64,000 bases of DNA from Micromussa lordhowensis (taxonomy: Eukaryota; Cnidaria; Anthozoa; Scleractinia; Lobophylliidae). Under the pieces are notes generated by a model, which was given only the letters and a program-made list of their open reading frames with translations, was not told the origin of the DNA and did no database searches. The stretch spans positions 22,449,721 through 22,513,720 of the forward strand of contig OZ026597.1 in the NCBI GenBank assembly GCA_964020085.1. The letters run 5' to 3'. The position numbers were made by a program, and so were the translations under genes. Shown in pieces: positions 1-11,118 of this stretch. Each line of letters begins with the position of its first letter. Position 1 is the stretch's first letter.

Positions 1-700
1 CATTTAACAGATTTAACTTTCTCCAATTCGGTGCCTAACAAAGAAAGAGCAATATCCTCTTCCAGGCTCGCTACTCTTTGTCTTGATCCTACAACCATAA
101 AATCAGTTTTTTAACACGTTTAGGGTAACCCTGTTGGTTGAAAGCCAAGAGGCTATACCCTTGAGATCCTTTGACATTTTATTCTGCAGGGCACGGAAAC
201 TGCAGCTTGAGAATGTCAAGCTCGTATCGTCAGCAAATAATCTTGCTACTCCATAATCTATGAGATATCATTTATAGATATATAAGAAAGAGTAGCGGAC
301 CTAAAATTGAACCTTGAGGAACACCACATGTTATGTAATCTATGGAGGAGGTGATACCATTAGCATAACATACTTGTTGTCGATTTTCTAAATACGAAGT
401 GAACCAATTGATTATTGCAGTTCGTAGTATCTAAGTTTTGTAAGTAAAATAACATGGTCAACGGTATCGATAGTCTCCTCCGCAGCCGTTATTAGGGTCG
501 TCACGCAACGTGGGGGAGAAGCGTTGCGTGACGACCCTAATAACGGCTGCGGAGGAGACTACGGTATCGAAGGCTTTTTTCAAGTCCAGAAAAAGAACGC
601 CATTAACCATGCATTTATCAATATTAAAACACCACTCATTAGTTATATCAAGTAAGGCAGTAAGGGTTGAATGAAGAGGTCTACGTATAAAGGAAGTTAT
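1..700 (-). mobile_element. Decayed LINE (CR1/L2/Jockey-like) reverse transcriptase, truncated by window edge
   Basis: Read on the minus strand, this stretch shows the conserved blocks of a non-LTR retrotransposon reverse transcriptase in order. These are a region like RRPLHSTLTALLDITNEW near 680-630, the DLKKAFDTV block near 590-562, a GVPQGSILGPLLFLIY-like block near 345-285 in a shifted frame, and the catalytic FADDTSL block near 245-215. A KTDFMVVGSRQR-like segment follows near 115-75. Frameshifts and stops between blocks show that it is a dead copy. The 3' portion runs off the left edge. A foldback element splits the DLKKAFDTV/DHV junction. The superfamily call rests on motif order and spacing; the exact clade is inferred. 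Confidence 0.85.
471..561. mobile_element. 91-bp perfect foldback element with 9-bp target duplication
   Basis: Two 40-nt arms (471-510 and 522-561) are exact reverse complements separated by an 11-nt loop (511-521). The element starts TAGTCTCC and ends GGAGACTA. It is flanked by identical 9-bp copies CGGTATCGA at 462-470 and 562-570, a direct signature of transposition. The insertion sits inside the LINE reverse-transcriptase motif, and removing the element with one flank rejoins the coding frame. A 9-bp duplication is typical of Mutator-like elements, but the superfamily cannot be set from one copy. Confidence 0.9.
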
Positions 701-760
701 TTTGGATGGATGGATGGATAGATAGTTAGATGGATGGATGGATAGATGGATAGATTAGAT
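697..760. repeat. GGAT/GATA tetranucleotide microsatellite
   Basis: Imperfect runs of GGAT and AGAT units lie next to the upstream limit of the recognisable LINE sequence. No gene was seen between here and 1100. Confidence 0.8.
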
Positions 761-1138
761 AGACTAATAACAGTATAAATAGAAAACTATGTACAAATAA
801 AAAATATAAAAGTTAAATAAATAAAAAATTCTATTGAGATAGTTCGTTAAAAAGAGTGCAACCATAATAATAGAAAGATCTTTTTGCGATCTCGATCCTA
901 ACAGCAGGCGGATGTAAAGGATTGCTTTGTCAAGTAGCGCGCACATAGATTGTATTATTGCGTTTAAAATATTCTTTAAAATACTGGGGACAGTGACCTT
1001 GCAGGCATTTCTTTGCGAGTTTAAAAACAGATTTACGTCCGCGCTCTTCCAACGTGGGCCATTTCAGAATGAAGTAAAAGTACCTTCCTGATTTGTGTTT
1101 TGTCTCGACATTTTAGTCAAACAAATGTAAATACAGTC

Positions 1139-1215
1139 AACACTCCCTAAGACAGACACCCCAACTGTCCGACTGTAGAGAGGTGTCCGGCTTATAGACA
1201 GCCGCGGTAATGTGT
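1139..1215. repeat. Short dispersed repeat with GTGTCCG units
   Basis: The stretch contains internal copies of a motif around GACAGACACC/GGTGTCCGGCTTATAGACAG in opposite orientations. This resembles the terminal region of a pogo/Tigger-type or similar DNA transposon. Only one end is recognisable, so this is a weak family call. Confidence 0.35.
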
Positions 1216-1423
1216 CCCATTAAATTAACGCCTAAGTGGATCGCTTTTGAAATTCTCGATGTTCTCTTTCTCGACAGTCGAGTGTTCATCAAGTGTCAGG
1301 TAAAAAGTCGCCTTTCTATTACCCTTGGGGTAATAGATCTCATGTCCAACGCGAGCCGTGTAACTATTTTTCCTTATTAACTGACCTCTTGCTAAGCTCT
1401 CAATTAAAGCACGCATGCATTAC

Positions 1424-1576
1424 CTGTTCCAGCATCCACGATGACAACGTTATGTCCTCTTCTGCGCGGTGAGTAGTCTCTTCCGTCTACAGTGATGTAA
1501 GCAATGCCGCATGTATTGGGTGCCTTTCCTGGATCCTCGCAACCTTCGCTTCGGACGTGAATATCAACGCAAGGAT
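1424..1576 (-). CDS. Isolated ILEI/FAM3-domain exon (partial tandem copy)
   Basis: This minus-strand exon of 153 nt has a good acceptor (TTTTTCAG before it) and donor (GTAATGC after it). It encodes SEGCEDPGKAPNTCGIAYIT, then a GRDYSPRRRGHNVVIVD block and AGT. The ILEI/PANDER-like domain of FAM3, CEMIP and POMGNT1 begins with this kind of N-terminal half. Length, phase (2 nt in, 1 nt out) and most residues match the exon at 4632-4784, so it derives from a duplication. It lies downstream of the stop codon of the neighbouring ILEI gene. No partner exon with the FDTHG motif was found between it and the window start. It is either part of a gene continuing beyond the edge or an orphan exon. Confidence 0.7.
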
Positions 1577-1905
1577 CTGAAAAATTTAGCAATTAAAATG
1601 AATTTTAAGAACTGACTTGCAAAACTGGAGTAACAAATACTTCTCAAACTCGTCAATAATTCATCGAGTTTAAACAGAGGAAATGTGGATATCTCGTCCC
1701 CGTTTTCTCCTTAGTTTTATTTACGATTGTGAAGTAGTATATATCAAACACTCAAGACAGTGTTTGACAGTATTTCCAAACACTTCGTCGTTCGTCAAAA
1801 ATACTTGTTTATTTGGAAATGTGGTCAAACACGGTCTTTCGTGTTTAATATATTACTTCACACACACTTGATTTAACGTTTTTGTTTTACAAGAATTTTG
1901 TTTTA

Positions 1906-4900
1906 TTACGTACACGGTGCAAGGGGAACTTTCAAAGAGATCTCGCTGGGTCCGTGGCCACTGTTTGCTTGTTGCTGAGTAACCCATGATGGTTTGTTAA
2001 CACGTGCGTGCCCAGCTAGAGCGTAAGATCCTCTGGAGCTTGTTAAGAAGGGTGTAGTAGCGCCTAGTCTCTCGAGAGCATCGAATGCTGCTGGCCCGAA
2101 TCTTGAACCTTCATCTTGAATGGCGACCAAAACGATTTTACTGCGGTGAGGACGAAAATTGCACGTATAAAGACACATAATCATAAGAGGACGCGAAAAA
2201 ATAGCGCTAAAAACTGAGGGCATGAAAACAACAGTAACAAGGTTTATTTGTACTGTTAAGGTAACTGGCTAATTACACAATAGGTGAATTAAAAATACAA
2301 ACAGTAGCTGGTCCCCCATAATAACTAAAATGCTAAACTAGCTGGGTGACCACCATTTATTAATTGAAAATAAGTATATAGTCCGAAAAGACGCATTGCT
2401 GTATTTAACTGAATTATTTACATTTACACACCATATTAAGGGAGAAGATTACAGGACAAATAGAAAATTAATTCTAATATATCTATATAATTAAAAAAAG
2501 ACAAATAACAAATAAATAAATAATAAACGTAAGAACTATAAAAAGTTAAATCGCCAAAAAACAATCAACAAACCAGTTACTGAATCACCATTCATGAAAA
2601 TGCTAATAATGATGACTGTATGATGGATGTACAAGGGAGAAGACTACGAGAAGTCCCTCTTTTCACGCGTACGGGCTTTGTCGACCCAAAGGCGCTGAAA
2701 GGTGCGCACGCCTAACTGTCTTCGCTTTTCGCTTTTAGGAAAACTAAAAAGGCTAGTACTCAAAAGAAAGACCTCAAGCAACGGAAGAGGGTTTCATATT
2801 GGAGTGTTAAATAGCTGGCATTTGAATAACATTACTTCAGCCTACGATACTTTGAACTCTCACGGCAACTCTGTTTATATAGAGAGGAATACCCAAAAAA
2901 TAACTGTGAATATCCCAGATTTAATTCTTACATATATCGATGTAGTTTGCGCTTATTTCTATAAGTTTTGCATAGCTGTACATCAGCTGGTGTAACGTTG
3001 GTGGATCGAAGTTAACTTATATCGTATCACGGTCATCATACTGTAGCACGCCCTAATCAAACAGTAACTAGGTACATACGTTTTTAAGAGGGCGTGGATT
3101 CGAGGATTGACTAAGTAAAACGTGCAACTGACAGAAAACAAAAAGGGTTTCATGCAACGATTACAGCATCACATATCCCCTCCTCCTCAGTCCTGTTTAA
3201 ACTGAAGTTTGTATTAATAAGTATAGCCTAGTGATATAGTCGACGGCTTTTTATTCGAAGGTAGACGAAATAGCCTTAAGGCGGGGGTAAACATGAATAG
3301 GCGTGAAATTTGAAGTGATATAAAAAGGAAATTGTTAGGACTAAGATGGGTTGGAAACACTACCAGACAGTTGACCCCCACAAAAGAGAGTCCCTGGTTG
3401 CTAGGGGACTGTTTGGTATCCGTCTACTAATTCTTCACTTCAAACTTCAATTTTCCAAATCCATCAAATCTTTAACATTTCATATTTTCCTTAATTTAAC
3501 CCATCCTTTGAGAAAAATATCTCTTTCCCAAAACGCCCCAAAATCACCCAAAAATTTACACAAAACCGCCAAACAGTGGTTAATGAGATGAGCAGAGAGA
3601 TTTAGTGACGCTTGAAACGTGACCGAGATATATGCAGAAAGGCCGTGTTAAGCGACCTCAAAACAGCCTTCACGTTTACCCCCGCCACATCGTACACTGA
3701 ACCAATCACAAGCAAGTAATGAAACAGACCTATCCCTTGTAAAACAACTTATTAGTGTAACAAATTGACACTTACTTTCCATGTATTCCATTAAGATAGT
3801 CTCTCAGGCGGATACCAGCGGAACTATCTCCATGAGTATCGAAAGACGCTGTCCCAATTACGACCCCTTAAATGGAAACACACAAAGGTTGCATGCATTA
3901 TTTTCTTGAAGTGTTTATGTTTCATGTAATATATCAAACACGAGACACTGTTTCATCGGGATATCCAAGCACAAGAAGAGAGTTTTGAAGAAGAAACGGA
4001 AAAGTAAAGTAAACGGAAAAGTAAAATCATCAAAATCTATGCTAATTAAGACCAAATATCTAAACCTCCTTCATGGCTGTGATTTTGATGAATTATTAAT
4101 GAGTTTGAGAAGGTAGCTTCGTCGCTGTCGTGCAGTTGTCGCTGTCGGTTTCGCTATCGCAGAGGTCGAAATTGATATTGTTCATGTTGTTGATGATGAT
4201 GCTGCTGTTTTTATTGTTGTCTCTGTTGTCGTCGTTGCTCCTTCTCTAACTAGTGCTGCTTTGGGTGCACGGGATTTATTGAGCGGCAAACGGCGAGCGG
4301 CAAACGACCAAGGGGAAAAACAGCTCGCCGCAAAATAAAAACCTTTGATGCTCTGGTCTGCTGTTTAGCAATTGAGCTAGTTAATTCTATCGATAAAGTG
4401 AAAACCACTTTCAAGAATTAAATTAATGAACAGAGGCGCTTCGTGCCATCCCTCACTAAGGCAACTCTCACTAGAAGGATGTCCAAGAGAGCTGAATGTC
4501 TCCATGGAAAAGCTTACGTCTAACGGGTAACATTTCCTGCGGTTTTATATCAGGGGAGAGAGGAGGTAGTGCTTCTGTAAATTGTGCTAATAGGGTAACA
4601 AGAAAAATTGAACGCTTGGTTGCTGCATTACCTGTTGTATCGTCCACAATAACAACGTTATGACCCCTTCTGCGCGGAGAGTGATCACGTCCATTCACCT
4701 TGATGTAAGCGATACCACATGTGTTGGGTGCTTTACCTGGATCATTACAACCTTCGCTTCGGATTTCGATGTCCAAGAAGCCATCTGCAAGGAAACGTAA
4801 GGAGACAGGAAAACGAACTATCATTAAACTTATATTGATGCAATTTCTCTTCAAGTGTTTCATTCAGGTTTTATTAGTTCATGTAGCGCAGTGCTGAGAG

Positions 4901-5287
4901 CCGTCTCTCGTAGACGCATTTTCTTCGTGTACAACTTAACCAATATCGAACCAAAAAAGAGGTCTGACAATCTTCCAAATCTGTATCGAGTACGTAGTTC
5001 TTTGTCTGTGTAATAATCCGGATTTTATGCTTATTACCTTTTTGCCTTCGCTGTACGCCCAAAAACATGTTTCAATTTTAACTTAACAGGAGGTTACTGG
5101 ATTAACCCATGTCGCAAGGTGAGTTAAATTTTACAAGCTGTTTAACTCGAGGTTGGTCGAGGCTAATTCTGTCATGAGTAACTCTAAGATTGATCATATT
5201 TGTATCAACCATGAATGTTATCTAGGCTATTCAAGTTTTTTTTACCTGGGGCTGCTGATCTACGCTTTCGCATTCGTGCTATATGAT
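1906..5287 (-). CDS. ILEI/FAM3-like domain protein, 5' exon(s) missing
   Basis: Four minus-strand exons join in phase: 5287-5246, 4784-4632, 3866-3776 and 2140-1906 (stop at 1908-1906). The product begins with an Arg-rich stretch HIARMRKRRSAAP, which contains an RKRR furin-like site. It continues with GCNDPGKAPNTCGIAYIKVN and the RRRGHNVVIVD strand. Then come GVVIGTASFDTHGDSSAGIR, KIVLVAIQDEGSRFGPAAF and an end KPSWVTQQQA...PLAPCT. This is a complete ILEI/PANDER-like fold of about 170 residues, known from FAM3 cytokine-like proteins, CEMIP/TMEM2 and POMGNT1. The C-terminal stop directly after the domain suggests a small secreted protein or the tail of a longer one. An AATAAA hexamer on the minus strand (1907-1902) overlaps the stop codon. 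The exon carrying the start codon and signal peptide was not identified. Function in cnidarians is not known. Confidence 0.85.
3280..3686. mobile_element. Non-autonomous DNA element with GGCGGGGGTAAAC ends
   Basis: The left end reads GGCGGGGGTAAACATGAA and the right end is its near reverse complement (TTCACGTTTACCCCCGCC). This defines a 407-bp terminal-inverted-repeat element with no coding capacity. It lies in the intron between the third and last ILEI exons. No clear target duplication is visible. Confidence 0.6.
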
Positions 5288-5890
5288 CTGCAATGAATAA
5301 AGCAACAACCCAACTGAATTAATATTATTAATTCCAGACCTTTACGCCTGAAAGTTTCATAATGTGCCACTAGCATCGTGTGAACGTAATCAGTACAGGA
5401 GATAAGGCTTTCAAAGGTTTTTTCGTTTTATATCCATTTTTGTGATCGTTTACTGATCATATAGATTTCAATGTTTCTTCTCTCTATAACGTTTCTTTTG
5501 TTCTAAACCGGTTAAGAGTAAAATCAAAAGATACCAGATACATGTACAAGTAAAGAAGGAATTCCTTTATTAAAAGGCACAGCAAAGAACGTATTCGTAA
5601 TAACAAGGATTGCAATAAGGGAATAACATGACGTTTTGAGGAAATATTGTTTGTTTGCGCTCGACTAGTATCATATGCATTTGCAAATGACACTACAAGG
5701 GCGCGAATAAACAATATTACCGAAAAAATGTCACTATCATTATTGTCAATATACAAGGCCAAATGATATCAAGAATGGGAGTTCTAATAATGCAAGTGAA
5801 TAATGGATGGAGTCAAAGTCACTTCAAATCATCGTATTTGTTCAGTTTTTATTCGGCGACGATTCGAAGACTGAAAAAACTGCAGACTGA
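5288..5890. other. Upstream region of the ILEI gene; no exon confirmed
   Basis: The first coding exon of the ILEI gene should lie here or further upstream, because the 42-nt exon 5246-5287 begins mid-codon. A minus-strand open frame (5484-5762) has a hydrophobic, signal-peptide-like start, but none of its possible donors gives the required phase, so it is not called. Confidence 0.4.
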
Positions 5891-7044
5891 GGGCGCTTTC
5901 CATTCGACCAAAAATTCCGGAAAATTCCTGGTGGGGGAGTAAATGGAACTGACATTTTTCCGGAATTTCATTCTGAAATTTTGGGTGTACCTCGTTACGT
6001 TGGCCTAAAATTGGAAAATCGGAATAACTGGGAAATTCCTTTCCATTCGACCATTCCTGCTCGAGCCCAGTTTCTCTGAGCTTGGAATCTAACTCAACCT
6101 CGTGCCCAATATCACTGCTCGTCGTGTTCAGATGACTTAAATATATTATTGTACCATTTTTGCACCGGAGTGACCACTTGGTGACGAGCACACTTTCTAT
6201 TGCGAGGCAAATATTCCCGCCATTACTTGGGTTAAGAGTGAATGCATGTATTTTGCAGCGTGAACGTTTACTTTTCGCATTCTTTAATTATGCCTATAAT
6301 TATAAGAACGCATGTATTGTTTCCGAGCTAAGTAAAACGAATACTATTAAAGAGTACTTGTAGATGGCTTCAGAATAAGAAAGTATGGGAAGCTTCAGTT
6401 TCCTAAGTTTATTTATTAAGCTTAAATTTATATTTTATCTATTAGCAATGCTTGAGGTCTCTCAAGGCGAGCTAAAAATGAGACGAACTCCCATAACTGG
6501 GGAATGTATATTTAATATGAGGAAATTCAAATTTCAAGTCAATTAAGTTTATTTTCCAGCTGTATATTGTATTTCAATTTCACCTGACCTATACCTTTAT
6601 GTATAAATAAAACAGGTGTAATAAAATTAAGAACTTTTGACAGGGATACAAATCAATTAATCAACTACTGTATTTGAGGTGTGCTTTTAGTTGAGGGGAC
6701 TGGTTATGAAAGTCGGCGAGCTTCAAAGACAGATTTTTGCCTTGTCACGTGATCGCGACAGTGCACATTTTTCAAACCATCGTCAAAACAGATAATGAAC
6801 TTCATAAGTCTACAGGTCAATTTGGATCTTCTGATCCAGATGGCATTGATTTAAAGCATACCTAAACAGATAATTAAATTATTCAATATGCTGTAAACAA
6901 ATAAATGATACTTGCATTCTTTGACATACCTGTATACTTCAAATAAGTGAACCTTCTTCACATTTGATCAGTAAATTAATTAATTTCTTGCTTCGTTAAC
7001 TGACATTTTTTTAGATGCAGTAATTGAAACAGAGTCAACAGAGA

Positions 7045-7600
7045 GCCTACAAAAGTGACACGATAAGCATGTCAGATTGCTCATTGAAAGCTATGGTCAA
7101 TTCAGAAAGGAGAGACAACAAAAAAGGATGCCTTCTAGAAAATCTGTGCCTACTTTAATGAAACTTCAGAGTATAAAGTAACTCTTGATCAGTGCATAAG
7201 GAAGTGGGATAAACTAGTAGCAAAGTTTAAACAGGTTGAAGATAACAATAAACAATCCGGAAAAGCAAGACAAACAAGTACATTTTATGACAGTGTACGA
7301 GAATGTACTGGGGAGCCCCAAGGTTAATCCTAGCTACACCTTTGATGTTGCACGTGTGGCCTCTTCATCATAAAGTCAAAGCGAGTCAAATGCAGAATGT
7401 GATGATGGTGGTGATGAGCTTGAAGATGATGAAAGTGACAACAGTCTGAAGGGAGCAAAAAGATGGAAATAAAAGAGTGAGAAAAAGAAAAAGTCATTCG
7501 TCAGCTGCTGAGATGCTTACGTTTTTACAGTCGTACTCTGAGAAGAGAGAGAAGGTAGAAGAAGAAAAAAATCTCCTTACTAAGAGAGATGCATAATTTT
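7045..7600 (+). pseudogene. Harbinger Myb/SANT-like DNA-binding protein, degenerate
   Basis: Readable pieces in different plus frames include HVRLLIESYGQFRKERQQK, the helix-rich block RKWDKLVAKFKQVEDNN, FYDSVRECTG and an acidic stretch ECDDGGDELEDDESDN. This order matches the Myb/SANT-like (trihelix-type) second protein that Harbinger elements carry to help the transposase bind DNA. An in-frame TGA near 7052, a TAA near 7180 and frameshifts disrupt it, so it is a pseudogene. Confidence 0.75.
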
Positions 7601-8087
7601 TGGATGTTCTAAATAAGAAATAACTGAGTTAAGCTTTGTTGAATATAAATAAATTGGATATTACTTTTTGCATAAAGTTGTCATGCAGCTGGACATTTTT
7701 CTTTGCAGTGTTGTGTTATGATTTTATTTATAATGGTCAGCTCTATATTTAAGCCTTCCCCACCCCTGAAAAAATCCCAGACATTTAATGTGTTATTTTG
7801 CACTTATGGCTCATTTTCACAGCGAAATGTCTTCCTCCACACCATGAATAGTCAGTGTTGCTGAGCACAGTCAAATATACACAATAGGCTGGGCCTGTAT
7901 TTGAGTTTATTCCCCTTACTTGGGTGTAACTGATCTATACAATTTGTATGTGTTGACATTCATTTCTGCTGAAAGAAAAACATTAACGGCCCTAAAATGG
8001 GTTTGACATGACTTAACCACATAGTCGAGGCGCTAACAATAATGTTGATCCTGTTAATGACTCGCTTGAGTTATTGAACTACTGTAC

Positions 8088-9757
8088 TTATGTGCAAATA
8101 GTGTTCATCAGATGGATCCTTTTCTGCTCAGCCCCTTCATCTGGATGGTGCCCACCGTCATGAGGATCATCATCATCATCAATATAGTCATCATAAAAAT
8201 CATCATATATAATGCAAAAATTGTGAAGTACACAAGCCGCTATTATCAGGTGAACTGCCAGTTGTAGATCCACATGATCCAAGAAAAGGAGATTCCTCCA
8301 TCGTCCTTTCAAAAGTCCAATTGCTCTTTCTACTTTCTGTCTTACTGAGGAAAGGAATGTATTAAACCTTCTCTGTTGTCGAGTCAAATGACCGTTATCC
8401 CTGTAAGGAGTGATGAGCCATCTAAAAACAAAACTCATGCACTCTAAATTTGTAGCTAAAGGGGCTACTGCCCAGGTCACAGTATTTTAGATAATAAATT
8501 TTGTTCATTTAATTAATTCATAGCTCTAAATTTCAAACTGAAAGAGTAACAGTCTTTTACTGGCAAAAGTATGGCAAACAGTGTATGGTAGTTCCATTAA
8601 CAATAAAAACCTGGCGCTAAAAAAAAGTTGAGTAGGGAGTGGAGAGGGCTAAATCAACAATTTGCAAACAGTGAGCCATGAAGATCTGGTAAGTCGGCAG
8701 TGGTTTTTATGCACACCTGAATAATGGATATCCTCCATCTCCAAGGAGATAGGCTTCCCCAGGAAACTTAACAGTTTACAGCTGTGCGGAAGAGCTCAGA
8801 ATTACGAAGCACCCTGGGCCGGGTTGTTCGAAAGCCGGTTAACGCTAACCCAGGATTAAAAGTTAACCGAAGTATCAATTTGTCTTGTTTAAAAGTGTTT
8901 TTAATTACTTGTCTTTTGTGTAGTTTCAAATTGCTCAAGCTCAAAACTGAAGGACAAAATATATTAACGGAAATCCTAACCGAAAAAATACAAAACTGAA
9001 ATAAAAATTCTCGCTAATCCTGGGTTAGCTTAATCGGGATTCGAATAACCCGGCCCTGGAGTCTATTTCATGATATGCTTCTGGGTCATCTTCTGGGGCC
9101 CGGATCCAGATGTGAATCCCCCTTCGTCTTCGAAGCTGGTTCGTATGGCGATCTGCTCATTTACTGTAAAATTACATTTAAAAAATGATTGTAACTTGTG
9201 GCAAATTATATTTAATAAACGAAGTAACTTGTGGCACATTTATCGTTTAATTGTTTTGTTCTGTGACTGAAAAAAGAAACTTACCATTAGGCCATGGGAT
9301 GAATTGGCCAGAATGATCAAGTGTCGCTTGTGATACTCACTTCAAAACCCGGTACATGCTACTCAGTATAATGTCGAACCTTTCTGCCACTGCTCGAGCA
9401 GCCATAGGTTAGCCGAGGTTAGCCATACACCAAAGGAAAGCTAAAACTTGTTTTGAGGGTGGGATGCCAGCTCACCCAGATCCGTTTCCAAGTGTTATCA
9501 TTCCTGTGTGGGCATGACAGCGCGAGTGAACAGCTCGCAAGTTTGTCTCGTCATTCTAAATCGTGAATTCGTCAGGAAAATACAGCGGTATCGTATCCTC
9601 AAAAGTAGTCACGGATTCCATTTAAATTCATATGCATGTAACAGCTAGCTACGCTGAACAACGTTATATCGTCATCTTCGCCTAATACATCGCTTGATTC
9701 GTCTACAGAGTCCTCGAGCAACTCCAAAGCAAGTAAATGAGGCAAAGAGTCCGCCAT
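8088..9757 (-). pseudogene. PIF/Harbinger transposase (HARBI1-like), frameshifted and interrupted
   Basis: On the minus strand the protein probably starts at 9757 (MADSLPHLLALELLEDSVDE). It reads to NLNGIRDYF and shifts frame at a run of four T in place of three (plus 9602-9605), continuing as EDTIPLYFPDEF and then RMTRQTCELFTRAV. Further pieces are VAERFDIILSSMYRVLK, FIPWPNG and HIWIRAPEDDPEAYHE. After the foldback insertion (8811-9060) it resumes with VLRNSELFRTAVN, FPGEAYLLGDGGYPLFR, then YRDNGHLTRQQRRFN, VERAIGLLKGRWRN and the terminal LIIAACVLHNFC. These are the DDE_Tnp_4 landmarks of HARBI1-type transposases. The stretch between the DDPEAYHE and VLRNSE motifs, about 40 residues in related proteins, is missing. 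The copy is inactive. Confidence 0.85.
8811..9060. mobile_element. MITE family A, copy 1 (GGGCCGGGTT ends)
   Basis: The left end contains GGGCCGGGTTGTTCGAAAGC and later GCTAACCCAGGATTA. The right end is the inverse (TAATCCTGGGTTAGCTTAAT ... AATAACCCGGCCC), giving about 45-bp imperfect inverted repeats around an AT-rich centre. It sits inside the Harbinger transposase pseudogene. A second copy of the family lies at 57372-57587. No clean target duplication was visible. Confidence 0.8.
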
Positions 9758-9899
9758 TATTTGTTTCCCCTTTATTTCGTATTTTTGCGCGAAACTTGAA
9801 ACGTGATGGCCTGGGACGACTTGGTCCAACTGTTCCATTCGTCACATGGAATGCCAGGAATTTCCTTCGGGATTTTTGGTTCAATGGGAAGCGCCCTGA

Positions 9900-11115
9900 G
9901 TTTCGCAGGTGATTGGTTTCCCGTGGTCAGCACTACGCTTACTCTAATTGGTTAAAATCCATCGGATGATGAAGCAAGAACCAATCAGCTGTAGGGCTGA
10001 TAACGCATTAGGAATCCGCTGTCGGTCATTTGCGGCTCTCCGAGCACGTGTTTTCAAGAGGCCGAGTTTCTATTTGGCCGCGTATAACAGTGATAATAAT
10101 TAAGGATTAACACCACGAGTGGCAACTGAAAACTCCCTAAAAATTGCACGAGCCTTTTAGGCGAGTGCAAATTAAAATAATTTTAAATATGACTGAGAAA
10201 ATAACAAACGCTTCTGTATTTAGTTGCACTGCAGCATGAATTACAAAAGAACGAGTAATTTGCCTTCTTTCAACCAAATGACAATGAACTAATCATATCA
10301 TCAATCATATGAACTGATAGATATTGTAATTTCTGTTTACCAACATATGTTGCTTCAAGAGCACGCATAGAATTGGGAGAAATGAGATACAACACAAAAC
10401 GAGTCGACGTTTAGTGTTGTTTTTTCTTTTACTATAGAGGTGATATCAGTAAAACCATTTGGTAAACATTTGGCAACAGTAAAGCGATTGATTTTTCCAA
10501 CGCAGATAGGATTTGAGTTAAATGAACAGAGAAAAAGAAGACTGCATTTTATTTTACCAGTTCAGTAGTGTGAAATATACTGCTATCTACCTTGCCATGT
10601 TCGACCAGTGCTGCACACATCCGCCATCAACAAACCCATCAAACAGAACAGAGAAAACTTCATTGTGGAAATCCTGAAAGCCGCTTCGACCTGAAGTATA
10701 AAGTCACGTTAATGTTTGTCTCAATTACCTTTTTTGTTATTGCATTTTATCATTGGTTGCATTTTTTTCTTCCTTTTCATTGGCTGAGATCCCATCACAT
10801 GTAAATAATTGCCAACAAATAATGGTCTACTCATGCGTAATACCGTCTAAATATAATATTCTGCTCGTGCGTAATTGTAACCACGCTCTTGTGTGAAAAA
10901 GATGGGAGATCGCTTCCCTGAGCTGCCAGATAGTGATTAAAATATGAAAACAAACTTGGTGATGGGATGATAAAACAATTATTGAACTCAATTGTCGCAA
11001 AATATCGTAATTTGACAGTGTCTCGCAGATTATTTATTTGCCTCAGTCTTCGGCTTCGGCAAATAAGTGATCTATTCGCCACTGACAAATCACAATGTTT
11101 TGCCTTACCCCGTCC
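9900..11115. other. Intergenic, no gene seen
   Basis: AT-rich sequence with only short chance open frames. No splice-linked coding segments, RNA genes or clear inverted repeats were recognised. Confidence 0.5.
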
Positions 11116-11118
11116 AAT

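Larger units (their letters stand above)
5891..9896. mobile_element. PIF/Harbinger-type DNA transposon relic, about 4 kb
   Basis: The left terminus at 5891 starts GGGCGCTTTCCATTCGACC. The reverse complement of the right terminus (9896 inward) starts GGGCGCTTCCCATTGAACC, and similarity continues for about 40 nt. Identical 3-bp flanks TGA (5888-5890 and 9897-9899) fit the 3-bp target duplications made by PIF/Harbinger, although TWA is the usual sequence. Inside are the two proteins expected of this superfamily: a Myb/SANT-like DNA-binding protein (plus strand) and a DDE transposase related to HARBI1 (minus strand). Both are broken. A later foldback insertion interrupts the transposase. Confidence 0.85.

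Noticed and set aside
5484..5762. Possible signal-peptide exon for the ILEI gene
   Set aside because: None of its in-frame GT donors leaves the one-nucleotide phase needed by the exon 5246-5287.
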